A DNA stretch of 64,000 nt from Phycobacter sedimenti. Its GTDB lineage: Bacteria > Pseudomonadota > Alphaproteobacteria > Rhodobacterales > Rhodobacteraceae. The notes under the pieces are model-generated. The model did no database searches and was not told the origin of the DNA. It was given only the letters and a program-made list of their open reading frames with translations. This document shows positions 25,920-36,300 of this stretch, piece by piece. How positions within the stretch are numbered: the stretch's first letter is position 1; the number at the start of each line of letters is the position of its first letter. Location of the stretch: positions 124,001 through 188,000 of the forward strand of contig NZ_JBBVGR010000010.1 of assembly GCF_038148855.1 (NCBI RefSeq). Reading direction: 5' to 3'. The position numbers and the translations under genes were made by a program.

Positions 25920-27170
25920 ATGAAATTCTCTGGTTTGAAGGTCATCCGGCAGGCGTTGAACGGCCATAAGGGCTGGACGCCTCTGTGGCGAAACCCTGAA
26001 CCCAAACCCGCCTATGACGTGGTGATCGTGGGCGGTGGCGGGCACGGTCTGGCAACGGCCTACTATCTGGCGGCGACCTTCGGGATCACCAATGTCGCGG
26101 TCCTCGAGAGGGGCTGGCTCGGCTCCGGGAATATCGGGCGCAATACGACGATCATCCGATCGAACTATCTGCTGCCGGGCAATCAGCCGTTCTATGAATT
26201 CTCGATGAAGCTCTGGGAAAGCCAGGAGCAGGATCTCAACTTCAACTCGATGGTGAGCCAGCGCTCGATTATCAACCTGTTCCACAGTGACGGTCAGCGA
26301 GATGCCTATCGTCGGCGGGGCAATGCCATGCAGCTGAGCGGTGCGGGAGGTACGCTGCTGTCGCAGGACGAGCTGCGGGAAAAACTGCCCTTCCTCAACT
26401 TTGACAACGCACGCTTTCCCATCAAAGGCGGGCTGATGCAAAGCCGCGCCGGAACCGCGCGTCACGATGGCGTCGCCTGGGGCTATGCGCGGGCAGCAGA
26501 TCAGCGCGGCGTAGATCTGATCCAGAACTGCGAGGTCACGGGCTTTCGGATCGAAGACGGACAGATCTCTGGCGTCGAGACAACGCGCGGCCTTATCGCT
26601 GCGGGCAAGGTTGGCGTGGCGGTGGCCGGGTCTTCCAGCCGGGTGATGTCCATGGCAGGCCTGCGCCTGCCAATCGAGAGCCACGTGCTGCAGGCCTTTG
26701 TCTCGGAAGGTTTGAAACCCACCATTCCCGGAGTGATCACCTTTGGCGCGGGGCATTTCTATGTCAGTCAGTCCGACAAGGGCGGCTTGGTCTTTGGCGG
26801 CGATATCGACGGCTATAACTCATATGCCCAACGCGGCAACCTGCCGGTGGTCGAGGATGTGATCGAGGGCGGTATGGCCCTGATGCCGATGATTGGCCGC
26901 GCGCGGCTGTTGCGATCCTGGGGCGGGGTGATGGACATGTCGATGGATGGCTCGCCCATCATCGACCGAACCCATTTAGACGGGCTCTATCTGAACGCTG
27001 GCTGGTGCTATGGCGGCTTCAAGGCGACACCGGCCTCCGGCTATGCCTTTGCCCATCTGCTTGCAACCGGCACCCCCCATGAGACCGCGCGCGCCTTCCG
27101 GCTGGACCGGTTCGCACGCGGTTACGTCATTGATGAAAAGGGCGTCGGTGCCCAGCCGAATCTGCACTGA
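25920..27170 (+). CDS. mgdA: N-methylglutamate dehydrogenase subunit A (sarcosine oxidase beta-like)
   Basis: 416 residues, SoxB-like flavoprotein. The Rossmann motif VVIVGGGGHGLATAYYLA is near residues 37-54, GSGNIGRNTTIIRSNYLLPG is the substrate/flavin region, and GWCYGGFKATPASGYAFAHLL is the C-terminal FAD loop. Subunit of the heterotetrameric dehydrogenase that oxidises N-methylglutamate to glutamate and passes the methyl group to tetrahydrofolate. It starts 35 bp after gmaS and is followed by mgdB after 9 bp. Confidence 0.92.
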   Translation: MKFSGLKVIRQALNGHKGWTPLWRNPEPKPAYDVVIVGGGGHGLATAYYLAATFGITNVAVLERGWLGSGNIGRNTTIIRSNYLLPGNQPFYEFSMKLWESQEQDLNFNSMVSQRSIINLFHSDGQRDAYRRRGNAMQLSGAGGTLLSQDELREKLPFLNFDNARFPIKGGLMQSRAGTARHDGVAWGYARAADQRGVDLIQNCEVTGFRIEDGQISGVETTRGLIAAGKVGVAVAGSSSRVMSMAGLRLPIESHVLQAFVSEGLKPTIPGVITFGAGHFYVSQSDKGGLVFGGDIDGYNSYAQRGNLPVVEDVIEGGMALMPMIGRARLLRSWGGVMDMSMDGSPIIDRTHLDGLYLNAGWCYGGFKATPASGYAFAHLLATGTPHETARAFRLDRFARGYVIDEKGVGAQPNLH

Positions 27171-27179
27171 GGGCCTGCA

Positions 27180-27452
27180 ATGCTGATCCCCCATCCTCTT
27201 CTTGGCCTGCGCGATGCGCAGGAGTTTACCTACCTCGGCGACGCCGCGCTGATGAACCGCCCTGCCCCAGAGGCGGGAGAAGCCGCCTTTTGTGACTATG
27301 TCTTCCTGCGCGACAACCCAGCCGGTGTGCACCGGGAGCTGTGGTTTCACGAGCAGGGCGACCGGTCCTGGCTGGTGGTGACGCGCGATACTGTGACCCA
27401 TGAAATCCTGAGCGCCGAACTGGCCATGAACTGCGCGAGGGCCTCCACATGA
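27180..27452 (+). CDS. mgdB: N-methylglutamate dehydrogenase subunit B (sarcosine oxidase delta-like)
   Basis: 90 residues, SoxD-like small subunit. Typical features are GLRDAQEFTYLGDA near the N-terminus and FCDYVFLRDNPAGVHRELWFHEQGDRSWLVVTRDT in the middle. Family members bind zinc through Cys/His residues, but only a few Cys are evident here. Its stop overlaps mgdC by four bases (27449-27452). Confidence 0.9.
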   Translation: MLIPHPLLGLRDAQEFTYLGDAALMNRPAPEAGEAAFCDYVFLRDNPAGVHRELWFHEQGDRSWLVVTRDTVTHEILSAELAMNCARAST

Positions 27453-30391
27453 GTCGTCTGTCCGGCGGTCTCATTGATCGCGATACGCCGCTGAGCTTCC
27501 GCTTCAACGGGCGCACCTACAAGGGCTACGCAGGCGACACTCTGGCCTCGGCCCTGATCGCCAATGGGGTGCAGATGGTGGGACGGAGCTTCAAGTATCA
27601 CCGTCCGCGCGGGATTTTCTCCGCCGGGTCCGAAGAGCCGAACGCCCTTGTAACCCTACGCGAAGGCGCGCGGGCCGAGCCGAACACGCGGGCGACGGTG
27701 ACAGAACTGTTCGAAGGGCTGGTGGCGCGTTCACAGAACCACTTTGGCTCGCTGGAGCACGACCTCCTTGCGGTCAATGACCTGTTGTCGCCGTTTCTGG
27801 CGGCCGGGTTCTATTACAAGACCTTCATGTGGCCGCGTGCCTTTTGGGAAAAGCTCTATGAGCCTGCAATCCGGCGGGCGGCCGGGCTGGGCGCCTTGTC
27901 GATGGAGCCGGACCCCGATGCCTATGACAAGGGGTTCCTGCATTGCGATCTTCTGGTGATCGGGGGTGGTGCGGCAGGCTTGGCGGCTGCGCTGACAGCG
28001 GGGCGTGCGGGGGCGAGGGTGATTCTCGCCGACGAGGACTCGCGCCTAGGTGGACGCTTGCTGGCAGAAAGCGACACGCTGGATGGTGCCCCTGCGGCAG
28101 AGTGGGTCGCGGCTGCCTGCGACGAGCTGCGGCAGATGCCCAATGTCCGCCTGATGTCGCGAACAACAGTGTTTGGGGCCTATGACCACGGAACATTCGG
28201 AGCGGTTGAGCGTGTCGCCGACCACCTGCCGAGTCCAGGGGCGGTTGTGAGGCAAACGCTATGGCGGATCACGGCGAGGCGCACGGTTCTGGCAGCGGGT
28301 GTGATCGAGCGGCATATTCCCTTTGCTGACAATGACCGGCCAGGCATCATGCTCGCGGGGGCGATACGGGCCTATGCCAATCGCTGGGCGGTGTCTCCGG
28401 TCCGAACAGGGGATGACAAGCTCGCAATTTTCACAAATGGAGACGACGGCCACCGCACCGCTCTGGACCTCATGGCCAAGGGGGTGACCGTTTCGCATGT
28501 GATCGACACCCGCGTGGATGCACCGCGCTTTGGCGACTATGATCTGCTAAGCGGCGCGACGGTCACGGGCACGCGCGGGCGCAAGGGGCTGCGGGCGATA
28601 CATGTTGCGCATCAGGGCCAGTCCAAGTGGCACGAGGTTGGCGCCCTTGGCGTTGCAGGCGGGTGGAACCCGAACGTGCATCTCGCCTCGCATCATCGCG
28701 GGCGGCCGGTTTGGGATACAGAGGCGTTGGCCTTTGTGCCGCATAACCCGCCCAAGGGCATGTTCCCCGCAGGCGGCTGCGCGGGCCAGGGCGGCACGGC
28801 GCAGGCGCTTGCCGATGGCATGCGCGCGGCTCTGGCGGCCCTGGCCGATCTTGACGTCGATGCACATCCGATCCCCCTGCCCGAGGCGCAGGATGCCCCT
28901 GCGACTCATGCGCCGTTCTGGCATGTATCGGGCACGCGTCGTGCCTGGGTCGATTTTCAGAATGACGTGACGGTCAATGACATCGAACTGTCGCATAAGG
29001 AAAACATGCGCTCGGTCGAACACCTGAAACGCTGGACGACGCTGGGGATGGCGACGGACCAGGGCAAGACCTCGAATGTTTCGGCGCTGGCGGTAATGGC
29101 TGAGATCACTGGCGCGACAATCCCCGAGACCGGCACGACGATCTTCCGCCCGCCCTATACCGGCGTTGCCCTTTCAGTGCTGGGAGGCGGCGATACCGGC
29201 AAAGAGTTCAGGCCCAAGCGGCTGACGCCGACCCATTACTGGGCCGCCACTCAGGGCGCGGAGTTTGTCGAGGTCGGTCCCTGGATGCGCGCGCAGTACT
29301 TTGTCCGTGACGGAGAAACCCATTGGCGCCAGTCGGTGGACCGCGAGGTTCTGGCGGTGCGACGGGATGTGGGGATCTGCGATGTGACCACATTGGGAAA
29401 GATCGATGTGCAGGGCGCGGACGCGAGTGAGTTTCTGAACCGGATCTACGCCAATGTGATGGGCACTCTCAAAGTCGGCATGGTGCGTTATGGGCTGATG
29501 CTGCGTGAGGATGGCCACCTGTTTGACGACGGCACCTGCGCGCGCCTGTCAGAGGATCACTACGTGGTCACCACCACCACGGCCAATGCAGGCGCTGTCT
29601 ATCGGAATATGGAATTCGCGCGTCAGTGCCTGTGGCCGGATCTGGATGTGCAGCTGATTTCGACCACTGATGCCTGGGCACAGATCGCCGTGGCCGGACC
29701 GAAATCGCGAGCCCTGCTGGAGCGGATCGTGGATGGGTTTGACCTGTCGAACGAGACTTTTCCCTTCATGGCCTGCGCTGAGCTGACAATCTGCAATGGC
29801 CTGCGGGCGCGGCTGTTTCGGATCTCGTTCTCCGGCGAACTGGCCTACGAGATCGCCGTGCCTGCGCGCTATGGTCAGGCACTAATGCAGCGTCTGTTGG
29901 AAAAAGGCACCGATCTTGGTGTCACGCCCTACGGCACCGAGGCCCTGGGTGTCTTGCGCATCGAAAAAGGTCATGCGGCTGGCGCTGAACTTAACGGCCA
30001 GACCACCGCGCAGATGCTGGGGCTTGGTCGCATGGTTTCTGCCAAGAAAGATTCGATTGGCGCCATCATGTCCCGTCGCGAGGGGCTGGCGCAGGATCGC
30101 CGCCGTCTGGCCGGATTGAAATCCTGCAAGGCCATGGTGCAGGTTCCCGCCGGGGCGCATCTTTTCACCAAAGGCAGCCCCCAGTCGCTGGAAACGGATC
30201 AGGGCTGGGTCACCTCGTCCTGCTATTCGCCCCATGTTGGCGGCTACATCGCTCTGGGGTTCCTGGAGGACGGCGATACCCGTTTGGGCGAGATCCTGAC
30301 TGCTGCCAACCCGCTTGAGGGACAGTCTTTCGACGTCGAAATCGTTTCCCCCCATTTTTTCGACCCCGAAGGAGGGCGCCTGCGTGACTGA
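27449..30391 (+). CDS. mgdC: N-methylglutamate dehydrogenase subunit C (sarcosine oxidase alpha-like)
   Basis: 980 residues, SoxA-like. In order: an N-terminal Fer2-like domain (FRFNGRTYKGYAGDTLASAL), an NAD/FAD-binding domain with LVIGGGAAGLAAALTAGRAG near residue 170, and a second pyridine nucleotide-disulfide region. The C-terminal half is GcvT/aminomethyltransferase-like and folate-binding (REVLAVRRDVGICDVTTLGKID, FSGELAYEIAVPARYG). This subunit channels the methyl group to tetrahydrofolate, giving 5,10-methylene-THF. It overlaps mgdB and mgdD. Confidence 0.93.
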   Translation: MSRLSGGLIDRDTPLSFRFNGRTYKGYAGDTLASALIANGVQMVGRSFKYHRPRGIFSAGSEEPNALVTLREGARAEPNTRATVTELFEGLVARSQNHFGSLEHDLLAVNDLLSPFLAAGFYYKTFMWPRAFWEKLYEPAIRRAAGLGALSMEPDPDAYDKGFLHCDLLVIGGGAAGLAAALTAGRAGARVILADEDSRLGGRLLAESDTLDGAPAAEWVAAACDELRQMPNVRLMSRTTVFGAYDHGTFGAVERVADHLPSPGAVVRQTLWRITARRTVLAAGVIERHIPFADNDRPGIMLAGAIRAYANRWAVSPVRTGDDKLAIFTNGDDGHRTALDLMAKGVTVSHVIDTRVDAPRFGDYDLLSGATVTGTRGRKGLRAIHVAHQGQSKWHEVGALGVAGGWNPNVHLASHHRGRPVWDTEALAFVPHNPPKGMFPAGGCAGQGGTAQALADGMRAALAALADLDVDAHPIPLPEAQDAPATHAPFWHVSGTRRAWVDFQNDVTVNDIELSHKENMRSVEHLKRWTTLGMATDQGKTSNVSALAVMAEITGATIPETGTTIFRPPYTGVALSVLGGGDTGKEFRPKRLTPTHYWAATQGAEFVEVGPWMRAQYFVRDGETHWRQSVDREVLAVRRDVGICDVTTLGKIDVQGADASEFLNRIYANVMGTLKVGMVRYGLMLREDGHLFDDGTCARLSEDHYVVTTTTANAGAVYRNMEFARQCLWPDLDVQLISTTDAWAQIAVAGPKSRALLERIVDGFDLSNETFPFMACAELTICNGLRARLFRISFSGELAYEIAVPARYGQALMQRLLEKGTDLGVTPYGTEALGVLRIEKGHAAGAELNGQTTAQMLGLGRMVSAKKDSIGAIMSRREGLAQDRRRLAGLKSCKAMVQVPAGAHLFTKGSPQSLETDQGWVTSSCYSPHVGGYIALGFLEDGDTRLGEILTAANPLEGQSFDVEIVSPHFFDPEGGRLRD

Positions 30392-30926
30392 CCTGACCCC
30401 GATCACCGCTCTTGGCATGGCTGAGGCCGCACGCGTGTCTCATGGGGCGCTGATCTTTGCCGAAAACCCGGATATCGCGCTGGCTTCGCTGACCCTGCGC
30501 AAAGGCGTCACGCCGCCACAGGGGCTACCAGAGGTGGGTGAGTTCAAAGACGGCGCTTTCTGGATCGGTCCCAATCAATGGATGCTGGAGGGACCGGGAC
30601 AGGCCGAAACCGATTTTGCGGCCAGGGTCCAAGGGGACCTTCCCGGTTGCAGCATCACCGAACAGACCGACGGCTTTTGGGTGGTAGAGGTCACATCGGT
30701 CAAAGGGGCCGCGCCGCTTGAGGACTTGATGGCAAAGCTGGTGAACATTGATCCCGCCGCTTTCGCCACGGGTCAGGCCATACGCACCGGGTTGCACCAC
30801 ATGACTGTCTTTCTGGTCCGCCGCCGAGATGATCATATGGCGATCATCGGGATGCGCAGCTATGCCGGTGCGCTGTGGCATGCCCTGAACCGGGCCGCAC
30901 ACAGGCTGGCGATGACATCCCCGTGA
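30384..30926 (+). CDS. mgdD: N-methylglutamate dehydrogenase subunit D (sarcosine oxidase gamma-like)
   Basis: The start at GTG 30384 is preferred: AAGGAGG lies 9 bp upstream and the frame overlaps the mgdC stop by 8 bp. An in-frame ATG at 30315 would be buried inside mgdC. 180 residues; the SoxG-like folate/GcvT-related fold shows in FWIGPNQWMLEGPG and the C-terminal DHMAIIGMRSYAGALWHALN. It completes the four-subunit dehydrogenase. Confidence 0.9.
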   Translation: MTDLTPITALGMAEAARVSHGALIFAENPDIALASLTLRKGVTPPQGLPEVGEFKDGAFWIGPNQWMLEGPGQAETDFAARVQGDLPGCSITEQTDGFWVVEVTSVKGAAPLEDLMAKLVNIDPAAFATGQAIRTGLHHMTVFLVRRRDDHMAIIGMRSYAGALWHALNRAAHRLAMTSP

Positions 30927-31051
30927 CAATCCCATGCGGGCAAGCTATCGCGACCTCAGGCTCTGGCGCAGCAGAAGACGAAACACCCCGGCAGAGCAAC
31001 AACCACGGTACGACCTGCGCCCCCAGAGACGCGACTTATCAGGAGCACTGA

Positions 31052-31936
31052 ATGACCAAATATTGCCTCACCGTCGCCTGCCCGACCGCGCGCGGGATCG
31101 TTGCAGCCGTTGCCACGTTCATGGCCAAGCAGGGGTGCAACATCACCGACAGCTCGCAGTTTGATGATGCCGATACCGGACGGTTTTTCATGCGGGTCGC
31201 CTTTGACTCGCAGCAAGGCGCCACTCTGCAGCAATTGCAGAGCGATTTTGCTGCGGTTGCAGAAGAGTTCGGCATGCAGTCCGCGTTTCATGACGGCTCT
31301 GCAAAGATGAAGGTCGTCATCATGGTCAGCCGTTTTGGCCACTGTCTGAATGACCTTTTGTACCGCGTCAAAATCGGCGCCCTGCCGATCGAGATCGTCG
31401 CGGTGATTTCAAATCACATGGACTATCAGAAGGCCGTGGTGAACGCCGACATTCCGTTCCACTGCATCAAGGTCACCAAGGACAACAAACCCGAGGCCGA
31501 AGCGGCAATCATGCGGGTCGTCGAAGAGACCGAGGCCGAGTTGATCGTCCTGGCGCGCTACATGCAGATCCTGTCGGACGAGATGTGCAAAAAGATGTCA
31601 GGTCGCATCATCAATATCCACCACTCCTTTCTGCCCTCCTTCAAAGGCGCGAACCCCTACAAGCAGGCCTTTGCGCGCGGCGTGAAACTGATCGGCGCGA
31701 CCTCGCATTATGTCACTGCGGATCTGGACGAGGGGCCGATCATCGAGCAGGACATCGTCCGCGTGACCCATGCACAATCGCCCTCTGACTACGTCTCCCT
31801 TGGCCGCGATGTGGAGGCACAGGTGCTGGCGCGTGCGATCCATGCGCATGCCCATCACCGGGTGTTCCTGAATGGAGACAAAACCGTGGTGTTCCCCGCC
31901 TCCCCGGGCAGCCACAGTTCGGAAAGAATGGGCTAA
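31052..31936 (+). CDS. purU: Formyltetrahydrofolate deformylase
   Basis: 294 residues. An N-terminal ACT domain (YCLTVACPTARGIVAAVATFM, DSSQFDD) is followed by a formyltransferase-like domain with the catalytic triad in RIINIHHSFLPSFKGANPY (His/Asn) and HYVTADLDEGPIIEQD (Asp). It hydrolyses 10-formyl-THF to formate and THF. Placed 125 bp after mgdD, it fits the methylamine operon as the step that releases C1 units from folate for formate oxidation. GGAGCACTGA before the ATG serves as ribosome-binding site. Confidence 0.93.
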   Translation: MTKYCLTVACPTARGIVAAVATFMAKQGCNITDSSQFDDADTGRFFMRVAFDSQQGATLQQLQSDFAAVAEEFGMQSAFHDGSAKMKVVIMVSRFGHCLNDLLYRVKIGALPIEIVAVISNHMDYQKAVVNADIPFHCIKVTKDNKPEAEAAIMRVVEETEAELIVLARYMQILSDEMCKKMSGRIINIHHSFLPSFKGANPYKQAFARGVKLIGATSHYVTADLDEGPIIEQDIVRVTHAQSPSDYVSLGRDVEAQVLARAIHAHAHHRVFLNGDKTVVFPASPGSHSSERMG

Positions 31937-31956
31937 AAAGGACATTGGGGCACTGG

Positions 31957-31997
31957 GTTGCGTCAGGGTCTCCGCTTGAGGCGGACCCCGACGCAAC
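31957..31997. terminator. Hairpin between convergent purU and carboxymuconolactone decarboxylase-like genes
   Basis: GTTGCGTC (31957-31964) pairs with GACGCAAC (31990-31997), continued by GGG/CCC and CCGC/GCGG inner stems around a short loop. Its position between converging genes suggests a bidirectional terminator. A T-run is present only further out on the minus-strand side (TTTTTAG). Confidence 0.6.
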
Positions 31998-32014
31998 GGT
32001 CCTTGCCGTGGCCC

Positions 32015-32416
32015 TCAGGCGTTATCCCCGGCGGCAGCCTCTTCTTCCAGAACCTTGCGGGCCGCGCGGAAACACTCCAGCGCCTGTGGAACACCGCAGT
32101 AAATGCCGATGACGTGGATGATCGCCCGGATTTCATCCTTGGTGACCCCGTTGTTCAGGGCGCCACGGCAATGCAGCTCCCATTCGTGCATCTTGCCCAA
32201 AGCACCGATCATCGAGAGGTTCATCATCGACCGGGTCTTGGCATCAATTACATCATCGCCCCAGCCGAAACCCCAGCACCAGGCAGTCATCGCCTCCTGA
32301 AAGGGGCGAGTGAAATCGTCGGCGGCAGCAAGGTTTCGCTCGACATAATCTGCGCCAAGCGTGGCTTTTCGCTGCTCCAGTCCTTTGAGGAAAAGATCCT
32401 CTTCAAAGCTGCTCAT
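32015..32416 (-). CDS. Carboxymuconolactone decarboxylase family protein
   Basis: 133 residues, all-helical CMD fold. FQEAMTAWCWGFGWGDD and SMMNLSMIGALGKMHEWELHCRGALNNG match PcaC-like members, and EIRAIIHVIGIYCGVPQALECFRAA is the C-terminal helix pair. True PcaC acts in protocatechuate degradation; a role here is unclear since no other pca genes are visible. It lacks the redox CxxC-H motif of AhpD, so peroxidase activity is unlikely. It points toward purU. Confidence 0.88.
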   Translation of the reverse strand: MSSFEEDLFLKGLEQRKATLGADYVERNLAAADDFTRPFQEAMTAWCWGFGWGDDVIDAKTRSMMNLSMIGALGKMHEWELHCRGALNNGVTKDEIRAIIHVIGIYCGVPQALECFRAARKVLEEEAAAGDNA

Positions 32417-33313
32417 CTGTCTGTGTCCTCTTGTGACTTCTCGTTCATGATAGGCTGCCCTTTTGACTGGCGCAGCTTTGCGGCGAACGCCTTGGATCCG
32501 TCAGGGGGCGCTCTGCAAAGGCCCGCGCCGCTTCGCAGTCACGGCGGCCGATGGCAACGCGGATCTGCTGCAGATGCACCGGGTCAAGAAGCTTACGCTC
32601 ACAGCCGTTCGGACTGAGGATGCGACCCCGACACACCCGGCCTGCAAATGCTGCACGACTTTGCAAGCGGTGGTTTGATCGGCCCCGGCAACATGATGCC
32701 GTCGACATTGCTCGTGGCCCTGAACGGCAGGCCCAGCAACTGATCTTTGGCAGCGTTTTTCAGTTCGCACAAGGCGGTGTTCAACTGGTGTCGCAGATCC
32801 GCTGCCACCCGTCCGGATGAGGTGGCAGACGCACACTTCCGTTCGCCCGGCGTTGGACCAGGCCTCGATGAGGACTTGTCTGATTGGTTCTGCCCTGTGG
32901 CACCCCATGGACTTGTCTTTACCGCGTGACAACCCTGCCACTGTCTGGCTCGACCACCGCCTCCTCTGTTGCGAATCTCCGGGGCATGTTTCCCCGGCGC
33001 CAGCACCTTTTGGCTGAGCAGGTCTGATCCTCACGGGTGAGGGCCATCTTTTTCTGGTCCCGAGAGATTTTTCTGCCTCCCTTTTTGCACTCGGTCCAAA
33101 AGGAAGATGTGGTCCCCTGGCGGGCCCCGGAGTGCTTACTAAGGGATTAACAATGCGCGGGAATACAGAGTTTTGCGTTGGCTTCAGGCGCTGTCAAAGG
33201 GCTTCCCCCCCCTTGGCTGTAACGCCATTTCCTTAGGCAAACAGATCAAATTGTTTACTTTTCATTAACACTTTCAACCTTTCGTTGCACCACCGCAGGT
33301 TCAGGAGGCCCCC
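32417..33313. other. About 900-bp region without an intact gene, with possible gene debris; RTX promoter at its end
   Basis: Several overlapping minus-strand frames carry protein-like patches in different frames (for example LLDPVHLQQIRVAIGRRD around 32540-32600 and DLRHQLNTALCEL around 32790), as expected of a frameshifted gene, but I cannot name the family with confidence. The first patch resembles the C-terminal helices of an FCD-GntR regulator. The last 100 bp before 33314 are AT-rich with AGGAGG close to the RTX start, consistent with a promoter and ribosome-binding site. Confidence 0.4.
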
Positions 33314-36300
33314 ATGACATCACCCAATACGGTAAACGCACCATCCAATGGCGGAACGGCTCTTGGAGACGCAGATGACAACGTGATCCTGGGCTCAATG
33401 TTTGCCGACACGCTGGACGGTGGCGGTGGCAATGACACGCTGGACGGCGGCGACGGGGATGACCAGCTGACCGGTGGCTTTGGCGCAGGCAACGACCAGA
33501 TGACGGGCGGCGGCGGCAATGACAGCTTCCGGGCCGAGCTGGTCTGGACCGGCACCGACTACGAGGGTTTCGGCGCCGATGTGGTGACGGATTTCTCCGA
33601 GGGCGACATGCTGGAGGTGATGAGCTTTGGCGGGCCGTCCGTCGCCCTTTCGGTCAGCTACACCGCCACCGACACCGTACTGACCTTCGGCGCGGGCACG
33701 ACGTATGAAAGCACGCTGACCCTGCAGAANNNNNNNNNNNNNNNNNNNNNNNNNNNNNNNNNNNNNNNNNNNNNNNNNNNNNNNNNNNNNNNNNNNNNNN
33801 NNNNNNNNNNNNNNNNNNNNNNNNNNCCGGTGGCTTTGGTGCAGGCAACGACCAGATGACGGGCGGCGGCGGCAATGACAGCTTCCGCGCCGAGCTGGTC
33901 TGGACCGGCACCGACTACGAGGGTTTCGGCGCCGATGTGGTGACGGATTTCTCCGAAGGCGACATGCTGGAGGTGATGAGCTTTGGCGGCCCCGCCGTGA
34001 CCCTTGCGGTCAGCTACACCGCCACCGACACCGTACTGACCTTCGGCGCGGGCACGACGTATGAAAGCACGCTGACCCTGCAGAACTACATCGTGCCCGA
34101 ATGGGACCTGCCCTTCGACGGCCAGGTCATGGGCAGCCTCATGCTCCATGGCTCCATCGACGGCATCGTCTCGGACGATCATATCATCGGGTTGGCCGGT
34201 GTAGATGACATGCTGTTCGGCGGCGCGGGCAATGACACGCTGGACGGTCTCAGCGGCAATGACTCGCTGCACGGAGATGCAGGTGACGATTGGGTACTGG
34301 GTGGCGAAGGTGATGATCATCTCTATGGCTTTGCGGGTGCCGACACGCTGGAGGGCGGAGCAGGCAACGACACGCTTTTTGCCGATCTCGGTGACGAGAT
34401 CCTGAGCGGTGGCAGCGGCATGGACCGTTTTGAACTGAGCGTGGCCTATGACCCCGTCAGCGGAATGGGCGTCAGCTTTGGCAATGACACGATCACCGAT
34501 TTCGGTGAAGGTGATACGCTCTCTCTGTCAGCCTGGAGCGGGGCCACTGTTTCAGCAAGCTATGTTGGGACGGATACTGTTCTGACCTTCTGGGCTGGCA
34601 CGGCTCAGGAGAGCACGGTAACGCTTCAAAACTACTTTGTGGATCCCTCGGAGCTGCCAAGCGACGGAATCATCCCGGCAGGGACCTGGACGCTTTGGGG
34701 CTACGGTTTTGCACAGGTGAGCGACGATCTGATTGTGGATGGTCCCGGTCTCAGTTCGTGGCTGTACGGTGAGGGCGGCAACGACACGCTGTTTGGCGAA
34801 GACATGAACGACTGGCTCTATGGCGGAACGGGCAATGACAGTCTTGTGGGCGGTGACGGCGCGGATTCCCTTTGCGGGGAAGATGGCGACGATGTCCTGA
34901 CCGGCGGGGCCGATTTCGACCAGTTCGGCTTTGATGTTTTCACAGGCTATGTCCCCGGCGAGGCGGTGGGATTTGGCAACGACACGGTGACCGACTTCGG
35001 TGATGGAGATTGGCTACAAATGTCATCTTTTGGCGCAGCTGATACACCGGTTTCGCTGAGCCATGTCGGGAACGACACCATCCTGACCTTCGGTGCGGGC
35101 ACCGATTACCAGAGCACGATAACGCTGCAGAACTACCTGATGGACAGCTGGGATTTGCCGCCTGCCGGAAGCCTCAATGGCGGGCATACCATCTATGGTT
35201 ATTCTTATGGCGTTGCCACCGATGACTATGTGGTCGGGGCCGCCGGGATGATCAACCATCTCGATGGATATGCCGGAAACGATACGCTGATTGCAGGCGA
35301 TACGGGGGATCATCTGTTCGGCGGGCTTGGCGATGACAGCCTGGTTGGCGGCGTCGGTTCGGATCAGATGTATGGTGACTTGGGCAATGACACGATGCGC
35401 GGCAATGACGGCCCCGATACGTTTTCCATTGACCTTGTATCCGCCTACCCCAGCGGCGAGGGCCTGAGTTCCGGTCAGGACGTGATCGAGGATTTCAATG
35501 TCGGCGATACGCTGCAACTCAGCAGCTACGGGCTGGGAGCAGTCACGATCGCGCTGGAGTATGTCGACAATGACACAATCCTGACGCTTGGGGCGGGCAC
35601 TGCCTATGAAAGTACGGTAACCCTTCAGAACTACAGGCTGGAGAGCTGGCACCTGCCCCCGGGAGAAACATTCGATGGTAGTTATTCCATCATGGGGGAT
35701 GCTTATAGCGTTGCGACCGATGACTACATCGCCGGTATCAACGGTGTATCCAACACGCTCGACGGGTATGGGGGCAATGACACGCTGATTGGCGGCGACA
35801 TGAGCGATTGGCTTTATGGCGGGTCCGGCAACGATATGATCGAAGGCGCAGGCGGACCGGATCTGATCTATGGTGATTTTGGTGATGACACGATCCTCGG
35901 CGGGGACGGGGATGACACCATATATGCGAGCCTTGAGGCAGATAATGACCTGATCACCGGCGGTGCAGGGCAGGACCGGTTCCACTTCGAGATCAACTCT
36001 GACTACGCGACGGGGGCGGAGATCGGGTTCGGAAATGATACCGTAACAGATTTTGCCGAAGGCGACGTGCTGGAGCTTCAGAACTATCTGAACAACCCTG
36101 TTTCGATTGATCTGGCCATCAGCGGCGCCGATACGATCATGACCTTTGGTGCCGGTACCAGATATGAAAGCACGGTGACCCTTCAGAACTACCACATGAC
36201 GACTTGGGATCTGCCGTCGCATGATCTGTCGTCGCATCTGACCGTCACGGGCTATAGCCACAACATCTATTCCGACGACCTGCTGAGCGGTTCGGCCGGG

